Positions 18,295-26,566 of a stretch of DNA of 64,000 nucleotides are shown here, piece by piece. Numbering within the stretch: position 1 is the stretch's first letter; every line of letters starts with the position of its first letter. The position numbers were made by a program, and so were the translations under genes. Source of the stretch: Parvibaculum indicum (GTDB lineage Bacteria > Pseudomonadota > Alphaproteobacteria > Parvibaculales > Parvibaculaceae). The stretch lies in assembly GCF_011762095.1 (NCBI RefSeq), contig NZ_JAASQO010000011.1:62001-126000 (forward strand). Reading direction: 5' to 3'. The notes under the pieces were generated by a model. The model worked only from the letters and a program-made list of their open reading frames with translations, was not told where the DNA came from and did no database searches.

Positions 18295-19836
18295 CTACAT
18301 ACCGCATGCTTCCACGGGCAGAACGGTCATGTCCGAACCGCCGGCACCCCGGAGCGCGGCTTTCAGCCGGTCATCCCGTCCGTAGACGTCATTACGGAAA
18401 TTCATTTCCCCGTCTTCGCCGACGAAGGCCGTCCAGTAGACGACTGCGACAGGCAGTTGCTCCGCGACGGGCACACGCACCGTCTCTTCCTCGTCGATCA
18501 ACCGGTCGATCTCCGCCCGGGCGTCGCCGCCCCCCAGGAGCACGGCTGCCAGTTCCCGCGGTTTCTGAAGGCGGATACAGCCATGGCTGAGCCAGCGATA
18601 GTCGCGAGCGAAGAGCGAGCGCGCATTGGTGTCGTGCATATAGACGGCATAGCGGCTCGGGAAATCGATCTTCAGCCGCCCCAGGGAATTATGCTCTCCG
18701 GGCGACTGGACGATGCGGCCGTCCACCCATTCCATATGCTTGCGATCCATATAGGTGTCGTCCCTGGCGATCTTCGGCAGAAGCTCGTTCTTCGTGATGG
18801 AGGACGGCACGTTCCAGGGCGGATTGGCGATAACCGCCTGAGCCCGGCTGACGATGATCGGGGTCCGGGTTTTCTTCGCGCCGACGATCGCGCGCATGGA
18901 AAGTTCCGTCCGCCCCTCCCGGATCAGGCTTAACTGCGCCGCCGCCGCATTGACCTCGATACGGGTGGGCGGCAATGCGTGTGCAAGCACGCGCCAACGC
19001 TCCAGATTGAGGGCGATCTGCTCGACACGCCGGGCAGGCGGGGTGTTGAGCTGGGCCAGCGTATTGCGTCCCACCACGCCATCGACCTCCAGCCCGTGCC
19101 GTGCCTGATAATGGCGCACCGCGGCTTCTATTTCCGGAGTGTAAAGCGTACCGGCGGGCAGACCATCGGCATCTCCGGCCGATGCAAGCCGGGCGGCCAG
19201 CCGCGGCACCACGGGAGAACGGTCGCCCGGATGCAGCGCCCGCACCCCCTCCAGCGACAGCGGATGGAATAGGTCCGAGGCCTTTGCTCGATAGGCTTCA
19301 TAGGCGAAGCGCAGCCGGTTATAGGCCGGGTCGCGCGGCGGCAGTTTTTCGAGCCATGACGCAAAGTCCGGCGTATGGAGCCCCGCGGCCAACGCCCCCG
19401 CCGCATCCATTTTCACAGGCGATATCGATACTTCTTCCGCCAGCGCGCCGGGCGGTACGCGACCCGCCGTCATCACGCGCACATAGCGCAGCGCGGCATC
19501 GCTCAGCAGCAGTTCCGACGTGTCGCCGCCGGGCGTGAGCTGTTCCAGGGTGTCCAGATGAAACAATGAAGGCGACAGGCCATGGCTCCACACCCGACCG
19601 AGTGCCTCCAGCAGGATATTCCGCCGGGATATGCCCCAGACGCAATCGCCATTCTCGAGCGCATAGAAATCCCGCACCCGAAGGAAATCGATCTCGACGC
19701 CCTCCGGCAGGCGAGCGGCGACTTCCTCGATACGCTCCGGCGTCATGACGCAGCGGCTTCCCGCGGCGTGAAGCTCTCCCGCCCCTGCCAGCCACACAAT
19801 GAAAAGTGCACCGAAAATCGTGCCTTGCCGGATCAT
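18295..19836 (-). CDS. L,D-transpeptidase (YcbB/LdtD type) with peptidoglycan-binding domain
   Basis: A 513-aa protein with an N-terminal signal or anchor (MIRQGTIFGALFIVWLAGAG). A scaffold domain and a PG_binding_1 repeat follow (IEAAVRHYQARHGLEVDGVVG), then the YkuD catalytic domain with SHGCIRL (catalytic Cys420). Such enzymes make 3-3 crosslinks in peptidoglycan. A GTG at 19869 is an alternative start, but ATG 19836 has the better ribosome-binding site (GGAAGCAGG) and begins the signal peptide. It lies upstream of the DUF882 gene on the same strand. Confidence 0.9.
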   Translation of the reverse strand: MIRQGTIFGALFIVWLAGAGELHAAGSRCVMTPERIEEVAARLPEGVEIDFLRVRDFYALENGDCVWGISRRNILLEALGRVWSHGLSPSLFHLDTLEQLTPGGDTSELLLSDAALRYVRVMTAGRVPPGALAEEVSISPVKMDAAGALAAGLHTPDFASWLEKLPPRDPAYNRLRFAYEAYRAKASDLFHPLSLEGVRALHPGDRSPVVPRLAARLASAGDADGLPAGTLYTPEIEAAVRHYQARHGLEVDGVVGRNTLAQLNTPPARRVEQIALNLERWRVLAHALPPTRIEVNAAAAQLSLIREGRTELSMRAIVGAKKTRTPIIVSRAQAVIANPPWNVPSSITKNELLPKIARDDTYMDRKHMEWVDGRIVQSPGEHNSLGRLKIDFPSRYAVYMHDTNARSLFARDYRWLSHGCIRLQKPRELAAVLLGGGDARAEIDRLIDEEETVRVPVAEQLPVAVVYWTAFVGEDGEMNFRNDVYGRDDRLKAALRGAGGSDMTVLPVEACGM

Positions 19837-19931
19837 CAGCCTGCTTCCAAGGTTGCCGTTCACCGACACTTAGCACAAGCAAGCCGGGTTTCGCTGGCGC
19901 AAACCGTCGCGCCACACACTACGAGGAACGC

Positions 19932-20609
19932 TCAGTCGCGGGCGAAGTCCAGAACGGCGTACCACGCATAGCCCCGGTGCAGCCGCTCGAAGCGCAGCGT
20001 GGCGCCATGCCACGCGGCGATATCGCCCAGATACATCTCCAGTTCGGCACGCGGGCTCACATGAAAGGCCGAGAGCCAGCGGTGCAGCCCCGCCCGGAAG
20101 ACGCGCGGCAGGCGCTCCTGCTGGCCGAAATCGACAATGTGGAGCCGGCCGCCCGGTGCCACCAGCGTCGCGGCATGGGCAATCGCGTCTTCCCAGACCG
20201 GGATCATGGAGATGGTGTAGGACATGAACACCCGGTCGAATTGCGGTACCCCGAAAGCCCCGCGGGGATCGAAGTCGGCCGCATCGCCCTGCGCGAATGT
20301 CAGATCGCCACCAGGCCCGGCGCGGCGAGCGGAGTGACGGGCCTGGTCCAGCATCTCGCTCGAAATATCGAAACCGTAATACCGCGCCTGCGGGTGCGCG
20401 TCCCGCGCCAGAATGAGATTGCGGCCCGTTCCACACCCTACTTCGAGCACGGAACCGCCCCGGGGCGGCGCAAGGTCTGCAATCAGCCGGTCGCGCCCGA
20501 GAAGATAGTAGCGCCGGGTGGCGTCGTAGAAATGCCGCTGACGCCGATAGACGCTGTCCATCAGGGCGTCATGCGGCACGCCTCCATCGTGAAGCGACAG
20601 GCCGGCCAT
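19932..20609 (-). CDS. btaB: Betaine-lipid synthesis N-methyltransferase BtaB
   Basis: A 225-aa class I SAM methyltransferase with motif VLEVGCGTGRN at about residues 54-64, then YYGFDISSEMLDQAR. It has the N-terminal MDSVYRRQRHFYDATRRYYLLGRDRLI segment typical of BtaB. BtaB trimethylates diacylglyceryl-homoserine to diacylglyceryl-trimethylhomoserine (DGTS). It begins 3 nt after the stop of btaA, so the two are translationally linked. In Rhodobacter sphaeroides and Sinorhizobium the pair replaces phospholipids under phosphate limitation. Confidence 0.9.
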   Translation of the reverse strand: MAGLSLHDGGVPHDALMDSVYRRQRHFYDATRRYYLLGRDRLIADLAPPRGGSVLEVGCGTGRNLILARDAHPQARYYGFDISSEMLDQARHSARRAGPGGDLTFAQGDAADFDPRGAFGVPQFDRVFMSYTISMIPVWEDAIAHAATLVAPGGRLHIVDFGQQERLPRVFRAGLHRWLSAFHVSPRAELEMYLGDIAAWHGATLRFERLHRGYAWYAVLDFARD

Positions 20610-20612
20610 GGT

Positions 20613-21854
20613 TCAGCTCTCCAGCTCGTAAAGATGGAACCCGCCATAGATCGAGGACCGGTCCTGCCGCGTGAAACGGGCCGACTCCGCCTCGCGGTAG
20701 TTCCAGCGGGACAGAATGTCGTCGGCAACGCGGCCCGGCAGCAGCGTCGGTTCGGCGGCGGTACGGAAAATCACGCGCGCGCCCGGTCGGGCGGTGCGCG
20801 TAATCTGTTCCCAGAGATCGTTGAGTTGCTCGTCGGTCATCCAGTCCTGCGCATCCAGCAGCACATAGCGGTCGGCGCTGGCATCCGGTTCGGCGCGAAG
20901 GAACTCGGTGAAGGACTTGTTCAGGACCTCCACGCGCTCGGCGCGCGCCTGCAGGGCGGAGAAATTTTCCCGCTTGAGGTAAGGCGGCAGGGAACCGGCG
21001 CTATCGGGACCGTAGTGCCGCGCGAAAGCCTGCCAGGCAAAATAATTGTCGGCGATGGGGAAATCGCAGGTAAGCGTTTCAAGGCGCTCGCGAAGGACCT
21101 CGCGCATTTCGCGCCCGCCGGCCAATGCCTCATATTGCGAGGGCGGAATGCCGAGACCGTAAAGCGAGGCGGGCTTGGAGGTGATCCAGGCGACGAGCTT
21201 GCGGTCGAAAAGCGGCGCGAGCTTTTCGTCGAAATAGCGGCGCTGCTCTTCCATCGACTTCAGGTCGAGGATTTCGGCAAGTTTGACGCCGTAGAATTTC
21301 GCGGCGAGGTGGGCGGCGCCGATAAAGGAGCCCAGAAGCCCGTGCCGGTAGAACCCGCGTGCAAAAAGCGAAATCCGGCGGCGGCCCGAGATCGAGCGTT
21401 TTTCCCAATAACGCCTCGTCTCCGGATCGAGATTGTCGCGCAGGAAGGTTTCGTAGAACTCGATATTCTGCGCGCTGTCGGCATCGCCGAAAAAGCGGCG
21501 GAAATGCTCATAGCTCGGCAGGCGCCGCGCGGCCTCGCGTTTCAACTTGTTGAGCGCGATATGGGCCGGATTGAGGTCGAGCGCGGTGATGCGCCCGGGA
21601 TCCGCCGCCAGATAGGACATCACATTGCAGCCCCCCGACGCGATCGCGACGACATGCTGGCCGGGTTCGATCGCCATCGCTTCCATGTCCACTTCCGGGT
21701 CTTCCCAGATCTGGGGATAGACCAGTCCAGTGAAGAGAAGCGTGAAGAGCCGTTCGGTCAAACCTTCGCGCGACACGGGCTTGTGGCGATGCACGGCATG
21801 GCCCAGCCGTTCTTTGGGATTGCGGTATTCGACGACGACAGCAGGATCTGACAC
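20613..21854 (-). CDS. btaA: SAM:diacylglycerol 3-amino-3-carboxypropyltransferase BtaA
   Basis: A 413-aa DUF3419 protein, the usual BtaA length. It transfers the aminocarboxypropyl group of SAM to diacylglycerol, making diacylglyceryl-homoserine, the first step of betaine lipid synthesis. Hallmarks are LFTGLVYPQIWEDPEVD, the SAM-binding VVAIASGGCNVMSYL, ITALDLNPAHI and the C-terminal VIFRTAAEPTLLPG. The frame is open to 21983, but the GTG at 21854, 9 nt after AAAGGAA, gives the canonical N-terminus. A Pho-box-like sequence lies 67 nt upstream, consistent with induction by phosphate starvation. Confidence 0.92.
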   Translation of the reverse strand: MSDPAVVVEYRNPKERLGHAVHRHKPVSREGLTERLFTLLFTGLVYPQIWEDPEVDMEAMAIEPGQHVVAIASGGCNVMSYLAADPGRITALDLNPAHIALNKLKREAARRLPSYEHFRRFFGDADSAQNIEFYETFLRDNLDPETRRYWEKRSISGRRRISLFARGFYRHGLLGSFIGAAHLAAKFYGVKLAEILDLKSMEEQRRYFDEKLAPLFDRKLVAWITSKPASLYGLGIPPSQYEALAGGREMREVLRERLETLTCDFPIADNYFAWQAFARHYGPDSAGSLPPYLKRENFSALQARAERVEVLNKSFTEFLRAEPDASADRYVLLDAQDWMTDEQLNDLWEQITRTARPGARVIFRTAAEPTLLPGRVADDILSRWNYREAESARFTRQDRSSIYGGFHLYELES

Positions 21855-21920
21855 GGCAGCCGGTTCCTTTCGGACTGTGGAATCAGGTGAGTGCACCTTT
21901 CCTGCTAGTACCGGCAAACG

Positions 21921-21938
21921 ATGAAAGTGATGTGACGC
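21921..21938 (-). promoter_or_regulatory. Candidate Pho box upstream of btaA
   Basis: On the minus strand the sequence reads GCGTCAC-ATCA-CTTTCAT, compared with the PhoB consensus CTGTCAT-N4-CTGTCAT. The halves match at about 5 of 7 and 6 of 7 positions with the correct 11-bp period, 67 nt before the btaA start. Confidence 0.45.
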
Positions 21939-22055
21939 TTCAGCGACGGCAAAGTCCCGCCACTTTTTCCGTTCATCCTCCAAAACCGGTCGTGACGATC
22001 GGTAGTTCGCGGTTGCGACAGGGGCACGGGGCGAACGAACCCAGGGAGGAACCCC

Positions 22056-22580
22056 ATGAGACCCGAAACGATCCCCATCCGCTCACGGCAAAAATTTTTA
22101 TGGCGCAGTGCCGTCACCGTTTCTTTGGTCAGCGCCTTTCTCTGCACGGCGGCACTGGCCGCGATCGACGCCAGGGGGCCGGTCGGTAAATGGCGAACGA
22201 TAGACGACGACAGCGGCAAGCCCCGCGCTATCGTCGAAATCGACAGCTCGGATGGAGAGTTGCACGGCAAGATCGTGAAACTTCTCAATCAGCCTGCGGA
22301 TGCTCCGCCCCCCGTCTGCGATGAATGCGAAGGGCCAAGGCATGGCAAGCCGGTCCTTGGCATGACCGTATTATGGGGTCTTGCCAAAGACGGCGACGAA
22401 TGGACCGACGGCAAGATTCTCGATCCGGAATCGGGCGACGTCTACGATGCGTCGATCCAGCTCAGTGAGGACGGACAGACATTGAAGGTCCGCGGCTATC
22501 TGGGCATCAGCCTGCTGGGCCGCACGCAGACATGGCAGCGCGTATCCACAACGCAAGGGGAAGACGAGCGGCAAGGCTGA
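22056..22580 (+). CDS. DUF2147 exported protein
   Basis: A 174-aa protein with an N-terminal signal sequence (roughly residues 12-36, ending TAALAAIDA) and the DUF2147 domain. Its hallmarks are GPVGKWRTIDDDSGKPRAIVEI, LHGKIVKL, CDECEGPRHGKPVLGMTVLWGL, GKILDPESGDVYDA and LKVRGYLGISLLGRTQTW. The family is periplasmic or outer-membrane-associated with no firm function; a ligand-binding beta-barrel is likely. GGGAGGAACCCC precedes the ATG. It is divergent from btaA. Confidence 0.9.
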   Translation: MRPETIPIRSRQKFLWRSAVTVSLVSAFLCTAALAAIDARGPVGKWRTIDDDSGKPRAIVEIDSSDGELHGKIVKLLNQPADAPPPVCDECEGPRHGKPVLGMTVLWGLAKDGDEWTDGKILDPESGDVYDASIQLSEDGQTLKVRGYLGISLLGRTQTWQRVSTTQGEDERQG

Positions 22581-22613
22581 GGCGGCGCATTCCCGTTTTG
22601 CCGAACCAAATCG

Positions 22614-22647
22614 GCCCCGGCGCGATCATACATACGCGCCGGGGCCT
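22614..22647. terminator. Hairpin terminator
   Basis: A perfect 12-bp stem GGCCCCGGCGCG / CGCGCCGGGGCC with a 10-nt loop, followed by TCGTTT. It lies between the convergent DUF2147 and DUF1329 genes. Confidence 0.7.
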
Positions 22648-22711
22648 CGTTTCCGGTGCCGGTGGAGGTCCCGCCGGAGCGGGCGGCCCGGATAGCGTTT
22701 TCCGGAACTGC

Positions 22712-24073
22712 CTAGCGCGAGCCCATCCGGCGAATGGCGCTTGGCGTATACTCATCCGCCCTCAATTCGTCGGCGAAGAAGTTGATCGCCGGCTCCTCAT
22801 TGTTGAGCGCCTGGGCCAGGTAGCGGCTGCCTTTGAGGTCGTAGTCCATCTGGGCGACATAGCCGCATAGCGGCACGTTATAGGCCGTTACGCCCTGCAA
22901 CTCCTCGACACGCCAGAGATCGCCGCGGCCGTCATACATTTCGGCCGACGCGATCTGCCAGGAATCCTCGTCGATATGGAAGACGCGGCGTTGATAGACA
23001 TGACGCGTGTCGGATTTCAGATCCGCCTGAATCTCCCAGAGACGGCGCTTTTCATAGCGCAGGAAGTCCTGATTGAGATGGCGCGCCTGAATGAGGTTTT
23101 CATATTTGGCGAGCCCCATCGCGTAGTTGTTCCCGGCGGCGAAACGCTCGTTCTTGCCGAGCACGGTCCAGGTATAGCGTTCCAGCGACCCGTTGAAGCC
23201 GTCGAAACTGTCTGCGGTGGAAAGACCGTCCGTGTTTACGCCCGGATTGTCGAAAGCGATATTCGGCGCGCGGCGCACACGGCGGGTGCCCGGGCTGTAC
23301 TGCCATGCCTGGCGCGGCTTCTTCGCGGAGTTCATTGCTTCGTGAACCAGCACGATATTGCCGGCTGCGCGGGCCGGCGCAAGCGTGCGGGCGATATAGT
23401 AGATGGACGTGTTATCCAGCTCCTCCGCGCTCCGCTTCGAGGGGTCGGACCACCATAGAATAGCCTGGTCCTGCACGATGATCGGCGTATAGCTGCCACC
23501 GCTGGTCACCGGCATGGCCGCGAACTGACGGATCAGTTTGAAAGAGCGATAGCGCAGTGTGTGGTTCCAGATAATCTCATAGGCATTGTTCGGTATGGGA
23601 AACGGGAAGCCCATGATCCCCTTGGCGACACCATTCCCGTTGCCGACCAGCTGAGACACCTTGGCGTTGCGCTTTGTCGCGGCATACACATTGTCCGGCA
23701 CCGCGCAGGTGCGGCGGGATTTATAGACCTTCAGCTTGTAGTCGTCGTACTGCTTCAGCATCGCCGCCTGACCGGGCGTAAGATACTCCTTGTACTGACC
23801 CATGTTCTGGCCGGTGACGGTGTAAAGCACCTTGTCGTCCGGGAACGGGTTCTTCAGATGATCGCCATCCTTGTAGTCGACATTGGACGGAATGGTCTGA
23901 AGGCCGCCGGTCCAGGCCGGTATGTCTCCGCCATTACCTGCCTTTTCGGCGCCGACCGGCGTCAGATCGCCGCCAAGCCGGTCTACCTGGGCCTGCGGAA
24001 CATCGGCATGAGCCACGGCAACGCCTAACGACAACGCGATAACCGACGCGACTGCGCCGTTGAGATACTTCAT
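22712..24073 (-). CDS. DUF1329 exported protein
   Basis: A 453-aa DUF1329 protein. It has a signal peptide (MKYLNGAVASVIALSLGVAVAHA), then VDRLGGDLTPVGAEKAGNGGDIPAWTGGL, IMGFPFPIPNNAYEIIWNHTLRYR and the long C-terminal domain ending DLKGSRYLAQALNNEEP. These proteins have a LolB/LolA-like lipid-carrier fold and often accompany DUF1302 proteins and RND lipid exporters; neither partner is adjacent here. The frame is open upstream, but the ATG at 24073 follows GGGGAGGTCCC. It is likely involved in moving hydrophobic molecules in the envelope, by family inference. Confidence 0.88.
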   Translation of the reverse strand: MKYLNGAVASVIALSLGVAVAHADVPQAQVDRLGGDLTPVGAEKAGNGGDIPAWTGGLQTIPSNVDYKDGDHLKNPFPDDKVLYTVTGQNMGQYKEYLTPGQAAMLKQYDDYKLKVYKSRRTCAVPDNVYAATKRNAKVSQLVGNGNGVAKGIMGFPFPIPNNAYEIIWNHTLRYRSFKLIRQFAAMPVTSGGSYTPIIVQDQAILWWSDPSKRSAEELDNTSIYYIARTLAPARAAGNIVLVHEAMNSAKKPRQAWQYSPGTRRVRRAPNIAFDNPGVNTDGLSTADSFDGFNGSLERYTWTVLGKNERFAAGNNYAMGLAKYENLIQARHLNQDFLRYEKRRLWEIQADLKSDTRHVYQRRVFHIDEDSWQIASAEMYDGRGDLWRVEELQGVTAYNVPLCGYVAQMDYDLKGSRYLAQALNNEEPAINFFADELRADEYTPSAIRRMGSR

Positions 24074-24245
24074 TACGGGACCTCCCCTTACTGTTTTTCG
24101 ATCCTCCGCCCGCCACATGCAGGCGCCACCGGCATGCGTCATGTCATAAGGCCGCCTCCCGCAGCCTCATCCCCCCGGTCGCCATGACGCGTTCCAATTC
24201 AGGATCCCTGTCTTGGACCTTAGGCAGTGCAGTGAGGAGGTGAAG

Positions 24246-24353
24246 ATGAAATGCCCGTTCGATTACAAAGCTCTTTCACGTCAACTCACCCTTCCCGTAA
24301 CCTTCCTGCATTCGGGTTACATTGCTCGACATTCGGCAACTCAGAACGCTTAA
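24246..24353 (+). CDS. Possible 35-aa small ORF with a perfect Shine-Dalgarno
   Basis: An ATG at 24246 is preceded, 5 nt away, by AGGAGG within AGGAGGTGA, which is complementary to the 16S tail. The frame stops with TAA at 24351. The peptide starts MKCPFDYKALSRQLTLPV and has no membrane segment or known motif. It stands alone between the DUF1329 gene and the ABC exporter operon, 361 nt before the latter. It could be a leader peptide or chance; only the ribosome-binding site argues for it. Confidence 0.3.
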   Translation: MKCPFDYKALSRQLTLPVTFLHSGYIARHSATQNA

Positions 24354-24714
24354 TCCGTAGCCAGACTACGCAATCGCCCAGGCCCGGGCGTCGCGCCATG
24401 CGTATTTTATTCTGTCTACTGACGACCGACCCCGGAATGAAAGACTGCGACCGGGAGGTCGCCGTCTCCCGCCCGCCCTCTCATCTCCCGTCCCGACGGC
24501 GGAATATCGGCTTTCCCCCGGCCTGCGTCCGATGCGCCCCTATCTTCCGAATCACACAAAGCCCCCCTAGAGTGAGGCCGACGCTGCGGGAAGGGAGGAG
24601 GAGGCACCTTCCGGCAGGCGGACCGTTTCCCGTCTTCCCGGCTTCTGCCGGGGCCCCGGTGCCGACCGGGGGCGGGGTTTTCCGTGCCTTCCCAGCCGAA
24701 CCCGGTCCGTATTC
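24354..24714. other. Intergenic region ahead of the ABC exporter
   Basis: This 361-nt stretch holds no gene I can support. A 7-bp hairpin CCCCGGT/ACCGGGG (24654-24671) followed by GCGGGGTTTT lies 35 nt before the exporter start and could act as an attenuator. There is also a weak hairpin GCGACC/GGTCGC at 24447-24462. Confidence 0.4.
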
Positions 24715-26457
24715 ATGGCCTTATCCGCGACATCCAAAGACCCCGAAAAAGCGGCCGCGCCGGCGCCGGAAGAAACGGCACCGGGCACGCACCCTCTCCG
24801 GCGGCTTATCCCCTTTGTGCAGCGCCACAAATGGCGCTTCTGGGGCGGCATGTCCCTTATCAATACGGGCCGGCTTCTCGAAGCCTTCATGCCGCTCTTC
24901 CTGAAGGAGGGGATCGACCGGATCGCGGCGGGGAGCTATGCCCTCGCCCTGCCCGCGCTCGCGATATTGGGGCTGATGGTGCTTCGCTATATCGCGTTCA
25001 GCTTCGGACGGCGTTTCGTGCGGGAGGTCGGGGTCGAGGTCGCCTATGAGCTGCGCCAGCGGCTTTACTGGCATCTGGAACTTCAGGGACCGCGCTTCTT
25101 CTCGCGTTTCACCACGGGCGACCTGATGGCTCGGGCCATCAACGACATCACCCTCATTCGGCAGATGGTGGGGCTCGGCACCCGGCTTCTCTTCGTGCTG
25201 GGTTTTTCCGGGATCATCGCCTTTGCCTTCATGTTCCACCAGTCGGCCATGCTGACGCTGCTGATGGTGCCGGCGCTGCCCGTTTTCGGCATAGCGGGCT
25301 GGTTGATCGCGCGGCGGATCTTCAATCAGTCCATGCTGGTCCAGGAAGGCTTCTCCATCCTCTCCGCCCAGGTGCAGGAGAATCTGAACGGCATCCGCAC
25401 CATCCAGACCCACGCCCAGGAAGACCGCGAGATCGACCGTTTCGAGAAGACGTCGGATGCCTATGCGCGGGATTACTACCGGTTGATGTTCCTCAACTCC
25501 GCGCTCACCTCGACCATGCTTATCGCCACCGGCTTCACCACGCTGGCCGTGGTCGGCTATGGCGGCTATCTGGTCACCTCGGGCGGCATCAGCATCGGCA
25601 CCTTCACCGCCTTCATCTTCTACCTCGCCATGATGCTGGCGCCGATCAAGGAAGGCGGCATCATGGTCACGCTCTTCCAGCGCGGCGGATCGGCGGCCGC
25701 CCGGATTTTCGAGGTGCTCGACCATCGCCCGGAAATCCGCGACGAGCCCGATGCGGCACCGCTCGACCGGATCGGGGGAAGCCTCACCGTCAAGGGGCTT
25801 TCCTACCGGCACCCCTCGTCTTCGAGCGAAGCGCCGGAGGGCTGGCCCGCGCTCAACGATGTCTCTCTCGACATCGAGGCGGGCGAGATGATCGCGATAC
25901 TGGGACGCGTGGGATCGGGCAAGTCCACCCTGCTGCGCTGTCTCGTTCGTCTGCTCGACCCGCCGCCCGGCACGATCTACCTCGACGGGCGCGATATCCG
26001 CATGTTGCCGCTGACCCAGTTGCGCAGCCAGATCGCGCTTGTGCCGCAGGACCCGTTCCTCTTCGCCGCGCATCTGCAGCAGAACATTTCCTACGACAAT
26101 CCCTCGCGCGAGGCGGAAGCGGTATGGGGCGCGGCAGAGGCGGCGGACCTCGAAACCACGATCAAGCGGTTCCCCGAGCGGCTCGAAACCATGGTCGGCG
26201 AGCGCGGCGTCACGCTGTCCGGCGGACAAAAGCAACGCGCGAGCCTGGCCCGCGGCCTGATCCGCGAAACGCCGGTACTGCTGCTCGACGATTGCTTCTC
26301 CTCGGTGGATACCGAGACGGAAGAGTTCATCCTGTCCCGCCTGAAGACGCTCAGAAAGGGCCGCACCACGCTGATGGTGTCGCACCGCGTTTCCACCGCG
26401 CGGCATGCGGACCGGATCGTCGTGCTGGAGGATGGTCGCGGAGACCGGCACGCATAG
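24715..26457 (+). CDS. ABC exporter subunit (MdlA-like half-transporter), C-terminal frameshift
   Basis: A 580-aa type IV ABC exporter half: six membrane helices in the first ~310 residues, then an ATPase with Walker A LGRVGSGKST, signature LSGGQKQR, Walker B VLLLDDCFSSVD and H-loop SHRVSTARHADRIV. Asp replaces the catalytic Glu after Walker B, as in the degenerate site of heterodimeric exporters; the partner follows immediately. The frame ends abruptly after VLEDGRGDRHA. The next frame carries the expected tail VAETGTHSELLARNGLYAAL to 26566, where its stop overlaps the partner's ATG. A net frameshift near 26434 is therefore present. The ATPase core is complete, so function may survive. No clear ribosome-binding site precedes the ATG. 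Confidence 0.85.
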   Translation: MALSATSKDPEKAAAPAPEETAPGTHPLRRLIPFVQRHKWRFWGGMSLINTGRLLEAFMPLFLKEGIDRIAAGSYALALPALAILGLMVLRYIAFSFGRRFVREVGVEVAYELRQRLYWHLELQGPRFFSRFTTGDLMARAINDITLIRQMVGLGTRLLFVLGFSGIIAFAFMFHQSAMLTLLMVPALPVFGIAGWLIARRIFNQSMLVQEGFSILSAQVQENLNGIRTIQTHAQEDREIDRFEKTSDAYARDYYRLMFLNSALTSTMLIATGFTTLAVVGYGGYLVTSGGISIGTFTAFIFYLAMMLAPIKEGGIMVTLFQRGGSAAARIFEVLDHRPEIRDEPDAAPLDRIGGSLTVKGLSYRHPSSSSEAPEGWPALNDVSLDIEAGEMIAILGRVGSGKSTLLRCLVRLLDPPPGTIYLDGRDIRMLPLTQLRSQIALVPQDPFLFAAHLQQNISYDNPSREAEAVWGAAEAADLETTIKRFPERLETMVGERGVTLSGGQKQRASLARGLIRETPVLLLDDCFSSVDTETEEFILSRLKTLRKGRTTLMVSHRVSTARHADRIVVLEDGRGDRHA

Positions 26458-26566
26458 CGAACTTCTGGCCCGCAACGGTCTTTATGCCGCGCTCGAACGC
26501 GCGCAGGGGCAACGCGCCTCGCTGGAAGACGATCTGGGTCGTCAGGAAGGGGAGGAACCGGCATGA
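26435..26566 (+). pseudogene. Out-of-frame C-terminal tail of the upstream ABC exporter subunit
   Basis: Forty-three codons starting VAETGTHSELLARNGLYAAL, the normal end of an exporter ATPase domain, lie in the frame next to the preceding gene and end with a TGA overlapping the next ATG (ATGA at 26563-26566). Inserting five bases after GAGGATGG would rebuild the usual EDGRVAETGTH. This may be a real mutation or a sequence error. Confidence 0.75.

Noticed and set aside
24251-24904. 217-codon plus-strand frame ahead of the ABC exporter
   Set aside because: Pro/Arg-rich frame overlapping the exporter start out of frame; no ribosome-binding site or domain. Only the 35-codon frame at 24246 has a good site.
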